Positions 1-5,993 of a DNA stretch of 8,319 nt are shown in pieces. Every line of letters starts with the position of its first letter. Position 1 is the first letter of the stretch. The stretch is from Alphaproteobacteria bacterium (GTDB lineage Bacteria > Pseudomonadota > Alphaproteobacteria > GCA-2731375): positions 1-8,319 of the forward strand of contig JANQKO010000275.1 of NCBI GenBank assembly GCA_028281075.1. The letters are read 5' to 3'. The position numbers and the translations under genes are program-made. Below the pieces are notes generated by a model, which searched no databases, had not been told where the DNA came from, and saw nothing but the letters and a program-made list of their open reading frames with translations.

Positions 1-906
1 GGCCGGGTCTTCCCCTACCTGTTCCCGATGCTGACGAACTACTGGTCGCAGAACACGGCCAAGATCAAGTTCATCGGCATGCAGGAAGGCGGCATGGAGA
101 ACCTGAAGGGCAAGAAGATCGCCAACGTTCACCATGACTCGGCTTATGGCAAGGAAACCCGCCCGGTGCTGGAGAAACAGGCCGAGAGATACGGCTTCGA
201 GGTCAAGCACTTCCCGGTCGTGCATCCGGGTCTCGACCAGAAGGCGATCTGGCTGCAGATCGGCCGGCAGTACAAGCCCGACTGGGTGATCCTGCGCGGC
301 TGGGGCGTGATGAACCCGACGGCGCTGAAGGAAGCCAAGCGCGTCGGCTTCGCGCGCGACAAGATGGTCGGCGTCTGGTGGTCCGGCGCCGAGGAGGACA
401 CCGTGCCGGCCGGCGACGCGGCGGAAGGCTATATCGCCGCCGGGTTCCACGGCTCCGGCACCGACTTCGGCGTGGTCCAGGACGTGCTGAAGCATGTCTA
501 CGACGCCGGCGACGGCGAGCTGCCGCGCGAGCGTGTCGGCTCGATCTACTACAACCGGGCGCTGGCCTGGGCCATCGTCTCGTCCGAGGCCGTGCGCGAG
601 GCCATGAACATGTTTGGCAACCGGCCGGTCTCCGGCGCCGAGGTGCAGCAGGCGCTCGAGAACCTCGACATGTCGGCCGACCGCATCGCCAAGCTGGGCG
701 CCACCGGCCTGGTGCCGCCGTTCAAGCTGAGCTGCAAGGACCATGAAGGCGGCGCCGCCGTGAAGTTCCAGCAGTGGACGGGCGGCAAATGGGTCGAGAT
801 CACCGACTGGGTCGCCACCGACAGCGCCATGGTCCGGCCGATGATCGAGGCCTCCGCGGCGAAATACGCCAAGGAAAAAGGCATCGCCATGCGGTCCTGC
901 TCGTAG
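1..906 (+). CDS. ABC transporter substrate-binding protein, branched-chain amino acid/aromatic type (5' partial)
   Basis: This is the C-terminal 301 residues of a periplasmic type I binding protein (Peripla_BP_6/LivJ-LivK superfamily). It captures a small carboxylate or amino acid in the periplasm and hands it to a Liv-type ABC permease. The frame is open from base 1 (GRVFPYLFPML...) and stops at TAG 904-906. Full-length relatives are about 400-430 residues, so the signal peptide and much of the first lobe lie upstream. Visible family features include a second-lobe beta-alpha start (LKGKKIANVHHDSAYGKE), the segment PDWVILRGWGVMNPTALKEAKRVGF, and the tail AAKYAKEKGI. Its neighbours, a LivF ATPase and a PaaK-like ligase, suggest that the ligand may be an aromatic or other carboxylic acid rather than leucine. 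That specificity is inference; the family is confident. Confidence 0.9.
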   Translation, partial: GRVFPYLFPMLTNYWSQNTAKIKFIGMQEGGMENLKGKKIANVHHDSAYGKETRPVLEKQAERYGFEVKHFPVVHPGLDQKAIWLQIGRQYKPDWVILRGWGVMNPTALKEAKRVGFARDKMVGVWWSGAEEDTVPAGDAAEGYIAAGFHGSGTDFGVVQDVLKHVYDAGDGELPRERVGSIYYNRALAWAIVSSEAVREAMNMFGNRPVSGAEVQQALENLDMSADRIAKLGATGLVPPFKLSCKDHEGGAAVKFQQWTGGKWVEITDWVATDSAMVRPMIEASAAKYAKEKGIAMRSCS

Positions 907-923
907 AGCACGGAAATGCCGCG

Positions 924-998
924 GCCCTCACCCTCCCACGGGCTGACGCCCGCGGGTCCCTCCCTCTCCCGCTTGCGGGAGAGGGTTGGGGTGAGGGC
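924..998. repeat. Compound palindromic intergenic repeat (REP/MITE-like stem-loop)
   Basis: This is a nested inverted repeat. The outer arms gccctcaccc (924-933) and gggtgagggc (989-998) are exact reverse complements. An inner hairpin has 11-base arms, ccctctcccgc (962-972) and gcgggagaggg (975-985), separated by only two T residues. A smaller hairpin, cgggc/gcccg (939-943 and 948-952), lies in the left half. The folded RNA or DNA would be a branched, cruciform-like structure. From memory, elements translating to phrases such as LPLPLAGEGWGEG recur as dispersed intergenic repeats in proteobacterial genomes, and this one matches that style. No T-tract follows it, so it is not a textbook rho-independent terminator. 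It lies between the binding-protein and ATPase genes, where it could protect upstream mRNA 3' ends or damp downstream expression (inference). Confidence 0.85.
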
Positions 999-1046
999 AC
1001 CGGCGATTGTCCTGAGATTCGGTGTCTGCAAGTAACCGAGTATCCC

Positions 1047-1856
1047 ATGACCACTGAACCCCTTCTCTCGGTCAACAATATCGAGGTCATCTACGACCAC
1101 GTGATCCTGGTCCTGAAGGGGGTCTCGCTGTCGGTGCCGGCGGGCGGTGTCGTCGCCCTTCTCGGCGCCAACGGCGCCGGCAAGACGACGACGCTGAAAT
1201 CGATCTCCAACCTGCTGCAGTCCGAGCGCGGCGAGATCACCAAGGGCGTGATCACCTATGACGGCGACAAGGTCAACGGCCTGCCGCCGTCCGAGATGGT
1301 CAAGCGGGGCGTCGTCCAGGTCATGGAAGGGCGTCACTGCTTCGAGCACCTGACCGTCGAGGAGAACCTGCTGACCGGGGCCTATACGCGCGGCGACGGC
1401 CGTGCCGCGGTGCAGCGGGATATCGAGTTGGTCTACACCTATTTCCCCCGCCTGGCCGAGCGCCGCGACAGCCAGGCCGGCTATATCTCCGGCGGCGAGC
1501 AGCAGATGACGGCGATCGGCCGGGCGCTGATGGCCAAGCCGCGACTGATCCTGCTGGACGAGCCGTCCATGGGCCTGGCGCCGCAGCTCGTCGAGCAGAT
1601 CTTCGAGATCGTCGCGCGCCTGAACAAGGAAGTCGGCGTCAGCTTCCTGCTGGCCGAGCAGAACGCCACCGCCGCCTTGCGTTTCGCCGATTACGGCTAC
1701 GTTCTCGAAAACGGCCGCGTGGTGCTCGACGGCGACGCCAGGGCGCTGTCGGAGAACGAGGACGTGAAGGAATTCTATCTCGGCTTCTCCGGCGGCGATC
1801 GCAAGAGTTTCCGGGACGTCAAGCATTACCGCCGGCGCAAGCGCTGGCTTGCCTGA
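1047..1856 (+). CDS. livF: Branched-chain amino acid-type ABC transporter ATP-binding protein (LivF family)
   Basis: This 269-residue cytoplasmic ATPase would power the transporter served by the upstream binding protein. Walker A is GANGAGKTT (residues 40-48), the signature ISGGEQQ is at 148-153, and Walker B LILLDEP is at 167-173. The switch region reads AEQN (203-206), where LivF proteins usually carry EQN instead of the classical His. The text VLENGRVVLDG near 219-229 is also LivF-like. The C-terminus extends into a basic tail (RKSFRDVKHYRRRKRWLA) beyond the usual LivF end. ATG 1047 is chosen because LLSVNNIEVIY follows at the normal distance and no upstream in-frame start looks usable. 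No clear Shine-Dalgarno precedes it, and a palindromic repeat occupies part of its leader. The symbol denotes the family, not proven leucine transport. Confidence 0.9.
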   Translation: MTTEPLLSVNNIEVIYDHVILVLKGVSLSVPAGGVVALLGANGAGKTTTLKSISNLLQSERGEITKGVITYDGDKVNGLPPSEMVKRGVVQVMEGRHCFEHLTVEENLLTGAYTRGDGRAAVQRDIELVYTYFPRLAERRDSQAGYISGGEQQMTAIGRALMAKPRLILLDEPSMGLAPQLVEQIFEIVARLNKEVGVSFLLAEQNATAALRFADYGYVLENGRVVLDGDARALSENEDVKEFYLGFSGGDRKSFRDVKHYRRRKRWLA

Positions 1857-1868
1857 CCGGTCCGGCGA

Positions 1869-1897
1869 GCCACGGCCGCCGCGTGACGCCACGGCCG
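1869..1897. repeat. Short direct repeat upstream of the ligase-like gene
   Basis: The 10-mer gccacggccg occurs at 1869-1878 and again at 1888-1897, so the copies start 19 bases apart, close to two helical turns. Both lie in the 78-base gap between the livF-type gene and the PaaK-like gene. The spacing would suit a protein-binding site, but in DNA this GC-rich a 10-base repeat can arise by chance. Confidence 0.25.
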
Positions 1898-1919
1898 TTA
1901 TCGCCTATGGTCATGTGAC

Positions 1920-1925
1920 AAGGGG
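1920..1925 (+). promoter_or_regulatory. Ribosome binding site for the PaaK-like gene
   Basis: AAGGGG lies nine bases upstream of ATG 1935. It is a reasonable Shine-Dalgarno match and supports that start codon. Confidence 0.55.
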
Positions 1926-1934
1926 CCCGAGACG

Positions 1935-3179
1935 ATGAGCGGCGCTGACACCTACTACGACGATCTCGAAACGCGCGATCCGGCGTCGCGCGACGCGGCG
2001 CAGATGGACGCGCTCAGCGGCCAGATCGCGCACGCCAAGCGCAACGCCGACTATTACGGCCGCGTCTTCGCCGATGTCGAGCCCGGCGACATCGACAGCC
2101 GCGCGGCGCTGGCGCGATTGCCGGTGCTGCGCAAATCCGATCTCGCCGCGACGCAGAAGGCGGCGCCGCCGCTCGGCGGCCTCAATGCCGTGCCGCTGAG
2201 CAAGCTGCGGCACATCTTCGCCTCGCCGGGCGGCATCTACGAGCCCGACGGCCATGGCAGGGATTACTGGCGCTTCGGCCGGGCGCTCTGGGCCGCCGGC
2301 GTGCGGCCGGGCGACATCGTCCACAACACCTTCTCCTATCACCTGACGCCGGCGGCGCAACTGGTCGAGAGCGGCGCGCACGCCATCGGCTGCCCGGTGT
2401 TCCCCGGCGGCGTCGGCAACACGGAGATCCAGGTCCAGGTCATCGCCGACGTCGGCTGCACGGCCTATGCCGGCACGCCGTCCTTCCTGCGCATCCTGCT
2501 GCAGAAGGCGGCGGAGACCGGCGCCGACCTGTCCTGCCTGAAGAAGGGCCTGGTCGGCGGCGAGGCGCTGCCGCCCAGCCTGCGGCGGGAGCTTTCGGGC
2601 CACGGCGTCGATGTGCTGCAGTCCTACGGCACCGCCGACCTCGGCTCGGTCGCCTACGAGTCGCCGGCCATGGACGGCCTGATCATCGACGAGGGCGTGC
2701 TGGTCGAGATCGTCCAGCCCGGCACCGGCGATCCGGTCGCCGACGGCGAGGTCGGCGAGGTCGTCGTCACCACCTTCAGCGAGGTCTATCCGCTGATCCG
2801 TTTCGCCACCGGCGATCTCTCGGCCGTGCTGCCCGGCACCAGCCCCTGCGGCCGCACCAACATGCGCATCAAGGGCTGGATGGGCCGCGCCGACCAGTCG
2901 ACCAAGGTCAAGGGCATGTTCGTGCATCCCAGCCAGGTGATGGAGATCGCCCGCCGCCATCCCGAGATCAAGGGCGCGCGCCTGGTCGTCGACAGCGTCG
3001 ACAATACCGACGTGATGACGCTGAAATGCGTCGTCGAGGCGGGTGGTGATGGCCTGAGTCAGGCCATCGCCGAAAGCATCCAGACGGTGACCAAGCTGCG
3101 CGGCGGCGTCGCGTTCGTCGCCGCCGATGACCTGCCGGCCGACGGCAAGGTCATCGACGACATCCGCAGCTACGCGTGA
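1935..3179 (+). CDS. Phenylacetate-CoA ligase family (PaaK-like) AMP-binding protein
   Basis: This 414-residue cytoplasmic protein resembles PaaK-type acyl-CoA ligases, which convert a carboxylate, ATP and CoA to acyl-CoA, AMP and pyrophosphate. The N-terminal PaaK-like region includes LPVLRKSDL (62-70). Adenylation motifs are SYGTADLG (230-237), GEVGEVVVTTF (271-281), RFATGDLS (289-296) and GRADQSTKVKGMFVHP (317-332). The C-terminal DGKVIDDIR contains Lys405, a candidate for the conserved adenylation lysine. The loop that is normally Ser/Thr/Gly-rich with a Lys (SSGTTGKP type) reads FASPGGIYEP (95-104), so ATP handling may differ. It follows a Liv-type transporter, a pairing I recall from loci for uptake and CoA activation of carboxylic acids. 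The substrate is unknown and phenylacetate is not implied. The TGA stop is at 3177-3179. Confidence 0.82.
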   Translation: MSGADTYYDDLETRDPASRDAAQMDALSGQIAHAKRNADYYGRVFADVEPGDIDSRAALARLPVLRKSDLAATQKAAPPLGGLNAVPLSKLRHIFASPGGIYEPDGHGRDYWRFGRALWAAGVRPGDIVHNTFSYHLTPAAQLVESGAHAIGCPVFPGGVGNTEIQVQVIADVGCTAYAGTPSFLRILLQKAAETGADLSCLKKGLVGGEALPPSLRRELSGHGVDVLQSYGTADLGSVAYESPAMDGLIIDEGVLVEIVQPGTGDPVADGEVGEVVVTTFSEVYPLIRFATGDLSAVLPGTSPCGRTNMRIKGWMGRADQSTKVKGMFVHPSQVMEIARRHPEIKGARLVVDSVDNTDVMTLKCVVEAGGDGLSQAIAESIQTVTKLRGGVAFVAADDLPADGKVIDDIRSYA

Positions 3180-3259
3180 GGCGGGCTGTTTTCGTTCGGC
3201 GTCGAAATCCGTGAAGGCGCGCGGTCGGCGACGGCCGGACGCGCCATGACACCGCCGGC
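3180..3259. other. Intergenic boundary between the ligase/transporter module and the ccm operon
   Basis: This 80-base gap separates the two functional modules. It contains a weak inverted repeat, ggcgcg (3216-3221) with cgcgcc (3240-3245), and an ATG at 3246 that opens a five-codon frame ending in the ATGA at which ccmA begins. There is no T-tract terminator and no convincing -35/-10 pair. A ccm promoter would be expected here or further upstream, but I cannot place one. Confidence 0.4.
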
Positions 3260-3874
3260 ATGACCCTCGTCGGCGAGAACCTGGCCTGCATCCGCGGCGA
3301 GCGCCCGGTCTTCGCCGGCCTGTCGTTCGAGCTTGCCCCCGGCGGCGCCCTGGTGCTGCGCGGGCCGAACGGGGCCGGCAAGTCCAGCCTGCTGCGCATC
3401 GCCGCGACCCTGCTGAAGCCGGCCGACGGCCGCCTGCTCTGGGACGGCCGGCCGGCCGGCGACGATATCGAGGCCTATCGCGGCGCCTGTGCCTATGTCG
3501 GCCACCTGGACGCGGTGAAGCCGGTGCTGACCGTGGCCGAGAACGTCGCTTTCTGGACGCGCCTGCGGGGCGCGGGCGATATCGCCGCCGCCCTCGAACG
3601 CCTCGGCGTCGCCCATCTCGCCGACGTGCCGGCCGGCCTGCTGTCGGCCGGCCAGCGCAAGCGCACCGCGCTTGCCCGCCTGCTGACCTCGGCCACCCGG
3701 CTCTGGCTGCTGGACGAGCCGACGGTGTCGCTGGACAGCGACGGCGTCGCCGCGCTGGAAGCGGCCATCGCCGCGCACCGGGCCGGCGGCGGCATGGTGA
3801 TGCTGGCGACCCATGTCGACCTGGACCTGCCGGGCGCCATGGCGCTGCGGCTGGGCCGGCGGGCCGCCGCATGA
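3260..3874 (+). CDS. ccmA: Haem ABC exporter ATP-binding protein CcmA
   Basis: CcmA is the ATPase of the CcmABCD complex. In System I cytochrome c maturation, its ATP hydrolysis drives release of haem-loaded CcmE from the membrane complex for use in the periplasm. The 204-residue length fits the family. Walker A is GPNGAGKSS (35-43), the signature is LSAGQRKR (128-135), Walker B is LWLLDEP (148-154), the D-loop is VSLD (156-159) and the switch His is His185 (ATHVD). LSAGQ in place of LSGGQ is common in CcmA. ATG 3260 gives the expected N-terminus (MTLVGENLAC). No strong Shine-Dalgarno is seen, and a five-codon frame ends exactly at this start. The stop overlaps ccmB by ATGA at 3871-3874, so the two are probably translationally coupled. 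Identity is secure from sequence and gene order. Confidence 0.96.
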   Translation: MTLVGENLACIRGERPVFAGLSFELAPGGALVLRGPNGAGKSSLLRIAATLLKPADGRLLWDGRPAGDDIEAYRGACAYVGHLDAVKPVLTVAENVAFWTRLRGAGDIAAALERLGVAHLADVPAGLLSAGQRKRTALARLLTSATRLWLLDEPTVSLDSDGVAALEAAIAAHRAGGGMVMLATHVDLDLPGAMALRLGRRAAA

Positions 3875-4536
3875 GGGAATTCGCCGCCATCCTCGGCCGC
3901 GACCTGCGCGTCGCCGTGCGCCAGGGCAGCGCCACGGTCCTGGTCGTGGTGTTCTTCGTGATCACGGTGACGCTGTTTCCGCTGGGCGTCGGACCGGAAC
4001 TGAACATCCTCGCCCGGATCGCGCCCGGCGTGATCTGGGTCGCCGCCCTGCTGGCGGCGCTGCTGTCGCTCGACCGGCTGTTCCAGGCCGATCTGGAGGA
4101 CGGCAGCCTGGAGCAGATGGCGCTCGCCGGCCCGCCGCTGGAGATCGCCGTGCTGGCCAAGGTGGCGGCGCACTGGCTGACCACGGGCGTGCCGCTGATC
4201 CTGGCCGCGCCGGTGCTGGCCGTGCTGTTGAACATGGACGGCCGGGGCTTCCTGGTCCTGGTCGCCGCCATGGCGCTGGGCACGCCGGTGCTCAGCCTGA
4301 TCGGCGCCATCGGCGCGGCGCTGACGGTGAATATCCGGCGCGGCGGCGTGCTGCTGTCGCTCCTGGTCCTGCCGCTCTATGTCCCGGTGCTGATTTTCGG
4401 CGTCGGCGCCATTGACGCGGCCGTGTTTGGCCTTGGCGGCCAGGCCAATCTATTGTTGCTGGGCGCGCTGCTGCTGGCGGCCGTGACGCTGTGTCCACTG
4501 GCCAGCGCCGCGGCCTTGCGGCTGGCGCTGGAATAG
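3871..4536 (+). CDS. ccmB: Haem exporter permease CcmB
   Basis: CcmB is the 221-residue integral membrane partner of CcmA in the CcmABCD complex of the inner membrane. The N-terminus REFAAILGRDLRVAVRQGS precedes a first membrane segment (about 23-40), in the usual CcmB arrangement. The segment LSLDRLFQADLEDGSLEQMALAGPPL (about 65-90) carries the conserved CcmB cytoplasmic element. About six hydrophobic segments can be counted, ending with a Leu/Ala-rich helix around 193-217. The start ATG overlaps the ccmA stop, and no separate ribosome site is visible, so coupling to ccmA is likely. The TAG stop is at 4534-4536. A 67-base gap follows before ccmC, the first break in the overlapping chain. Confidence 0.96.
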   Translation: MREFAAILGRDLRVAVRQGSATVLVVVFFVITVTLFPLGVGPELNILARIAPGVIWVAALLAALLSLDRLFQADLEDGSLEQMALAGPPLEIAVLAKVAAHWLTTGVPLILAAPVLAVLLNMDGRGFLVLVAAMALGTPVLSLIGAIGAALTVNIRRGGVLLSLLVLPLYVPVLIFGVGAIDAAVFGLGGQANLLLLGALLLAAVTLCPLASAAALRLALE

Positions 4537-4603
4537 GGCCATTCGCCGCAGTATCTTGTGGCCTGGGGGCTGGGTCGCTATGTGAGGATGAGCAGGTCGA
4601 GGA

Positions 4604-5371
4604 ATGCATCGTTTCGCCAACCCAACCCGGTTCATGCGGCTGTCGGCCCGGATTCTGCCCTGGGCGGCGGGCCTGGCCCTGGTGCTGACGCTCGCCGGGC
4701 TGGTCTGGGGCCTGGGCTACGCGCCGCCCGACTACCAGCAGGGCGATACCGTGCGCATCATGTTCGTGCACGTGCCGGCCGCCTGGATGGCGATGTTCAG
4801 CTACACCTTCATGGCCGTCGCCAGCGCCACGGCGCTGATCTGGAAGCACCCGCTGGCCGATTTCTCGGCCAAGGCGGCGGCGCCCATCGGCGCCTGCTTC
4901 ACCTTCATCGCGCTGGTCACCGGCTCGCTCTGGGGCCAGCCCATGTGGGGCACCTGGTGGGTCTGGGACGCGCGCCTGACGTCGGTTCTGGTCCTGTTCT
5001 TCCTCTATCTCGGCTACATGGCGCTGTGGCAGGCCATCGAGGATCCGCAGAAGGCCTCGCGGGCGGCCGCGATCCTGGCGCTCGTCGGCTTCGTCAACGT
5101 GCCGATCATCAAGTTTTCCGTCGACTGGTGGTACACGCTGCATCAGCCGGCCAGCGTTCTGCGCCTGGACGGCCCGGCCATTCACCCGAGCATTCTCTGG
5201 CCGCTGCTGGTCATGGCGCTGGCCTTCAAGGCCTATTTCGTGACCGTCCTGCTGGTGCGGATCCGGTCCGAGATCAACCTGCGCAAGATCCGCGCCATGC
5301 AGCAGGCCCGGATCGCCGAGGAGGTCGGCTTCGCGGCGCCGCCGGCGGCCGAAATCACGGGGCGGACATGA
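4604..5371 (+). CDS. ccmC: Haem handling protein CcmC (WWD domain)
   Basis: CcmC is an inner-membrane protein that binds haem at its periplasmic face and presents it to CcmE. The 255 residues contain the tryptophan-rich WWD motif WGTWWVWDARLTS (115-127). Two conserved axial histidines flank it: His56 in FVHVPAAW and His180 in TLHQ, matching E. coli His60 and His184. About six membrane helices are visible. The segments PDYQQG and PIGACFTFIALVTGS are strongly family-like. ATG 4604 is chosen because HRFANPTRF followed by a helix is the usual start. The purine-rich stretch upstream (GCAGG at 4592-4596, seven bases away) may be its ribosome site; GAGGA directly against the ATG is too close. The C-terminal 30 or so residues form a charged tail. 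The stop overlaps ccmD by ATGA. Confidence 0.97.
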   Translation: MHRFANPTRFMRLSARILPWAAGLALVLTLAGLVWGLGYAPPDYQQGDTVRIMFVHVPAAWMAMFSYTFMAVASATALIWKHPLADFSAKAAAPIGACFTFIALVTGSLWGQPMWGTWWVWDARLTSVLVLFFLYLGYMALWQAIEDPQKASRAAAILALVGFVNVPIIKFSVDWWYTLHQPASVLRLDGPAIHPSILWPLLVMALAFKAYFVTVLLVRIRSEINLRKIRAMQQARIAEEVGFAAPPAAEITGRT

Positions 5372-5553
5372 GCGAGTTCCTGGCCATGGGCGGCTACGCG
5401 GCCTTCGTCTGGCCGTCCTACCTGATCGCCGCCATCGTCATGCTCGGCCTGCTGGTCGTGTCGGTCCGCACCTGGCGCGACAGCAAATCGACGCTCGAGA
5501 AGCTGCAGGACGGCCGCCGCGACCGGCGCCGTCCGCGGGACGGCGCGACATGA
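5368..5553 (+). CDS. ccmD: Haem exporter accessory protein CcmD
   Basis: CcmD is a small single-span membrane protein, here 61 residues, needed for release of haem-CcmE from CcmABC. The N-terminus MSEFLAMGGYAAFVWPSYLIA contains the GGYxxFVWPSY pattern typical of CcmD. A single membrane helix runs roughly from residue 11 to 33, followed by a charged cytoplasmic tail rich in Arg, Lys and Asp. The start ATG overlaps the ccmC stop (5368-5371), and the stop overlaps the ccmE start (5550-5553). The same frame is open far upstream inside ccmC, but only this last segment resembles a protein family. Length, motif and position together make the identity firm. Confidence 0.93.
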   Translation: MSEFLAMGGYAAFVWPSYLIAAIVMLGLLVVSVRTWRDSKSTLEKLQDGRRDRRRPRDGAT

Positions 5554-5993
5554 CGCGCAAGCGCCGCCGCCTCTATTTCGTCCTGGCCGGGATGGTCACG
5601 CTCGGCCTGGCGACGACGCTCGTGCTGATCGCCTTCCAGGACAATCTGGTATTCTTCTATTCGCCGAGCGACGTGGTCGAGAAGGGCGTCGAGCCGGATC
5701 GGCGGTTCCGCATCGGCGGCCTGGTCGAGGAGAACAGCGTCACCCGCACCGATGGTGACATCACGGTGGCGTTCCGCGTGACCGATCAGGTGCACGCGGT
5801 GCCGGTGGTGTTCCGCGGCCTGCTGCCGGACCTGTTCCGCGAGGGCCAGGGCATCGTCGCCGAGGGGACGCTGAACGGCCAGGGCGTCTTCGTCGCCAGC
5901 GAGGTGCTGGCCAAGCATGATGAGAATTACATGCCGCCCGAGGTCGCCGACGCGCTGAAGCGGGCCGGCCAATGGCAGGGGGAAGAAAAATGA
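5550..5993 (+). CDS. ccmE: Cytochrome c maturation haem chaperone CcmE
   Basis: CcmE is a membrane-anchored periplasmic chaperone that carries haem covalently from the CcmABCD complex to CcmF. The 147-residue protein begins with a basic MTRKRRR, then one signal-anchor helix (about 8-29), then an OB-fold domain including FRIGGLVEENSVTR (53-66) and FRGLLPDLFREGQGIVAEG (88-106). The haem-binding motif HDENYMP is intact: His123 is the covalent haem attachment residue and Tyr127 the axial ligand, equivalent to E. coli His130 and Tyr134. This is the histidine-type CcmE, not the Cys variant seen in some archaea and deltaproteobacteria. Its start overlaps ccmD and its stop overlaps the next gene, in both cases by ATGA. 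Confidence 0.97.
   Translation: MTRKRRRLYFVLAGMVTLGLATTLVLIAFQDNLVFFYSPSDVVEKGVEPDRRFRIGGLVEENSVTRTDGDITVAFRVTDQVHAVPVVFRGLLPDLFREGQGIVAEGTLNGQGVFVASEVLAKHDENYMPPEVADALKRAGQWQGEEK
5977..5983 (+). promoter_or_regulatory. Ribosome binding site within the ccmE end, for the dehydrogenase gene
   Basis: AGGGGGA lies six bases upstream of ATG 5990, inside the last codons of ccmE. It is one of the best Shine-Dalgarno sites in the window and favours ATG 5990 over the in-frame ATG at 5972, which has no such site. Confidence 0.65.

Noticed and set aside
774..1046. Upstream extension of the LivF-type reading frame
   Set aside because: It overlaps the binding-protein gene and runs through the repeat. 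The protein family begins at ATG 1047.
549..1892. 447-codon - strand frame across the binding protein and the LivF-type gene
   Set aside because: It is a shadow of two real genes. The part reading LTPTLSRKREREGP comes from the palindromic repeat, a known style of spurious translation.
1911..4310. Open frame of 799 codons on the - strand spanning the ligase-like gene, ccmA and much of ccmB
   Set aside because: It lies opposite three well-recognised genes, is rich in Arg/Ala/Gly low-complexity text, and matches no family I know. Long antisense frames are expected opposite high-GC codon use.
4558..5367. Long upstream extension of the ccmD frame through ccmC
   Set aside because: The extension has composition typical of an out-of-frame shadow of ccmC. 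Only the last 61 codons resemble CcmD.
5972..5989. Alternative in-frame start for the dehydrogenase at ATG 5972
   Set aside because: It lacks a ribosome site. ATG 5990 has AGGGGGA six bases upstream and forms the same ATGA junction used elsewhere in the operon.
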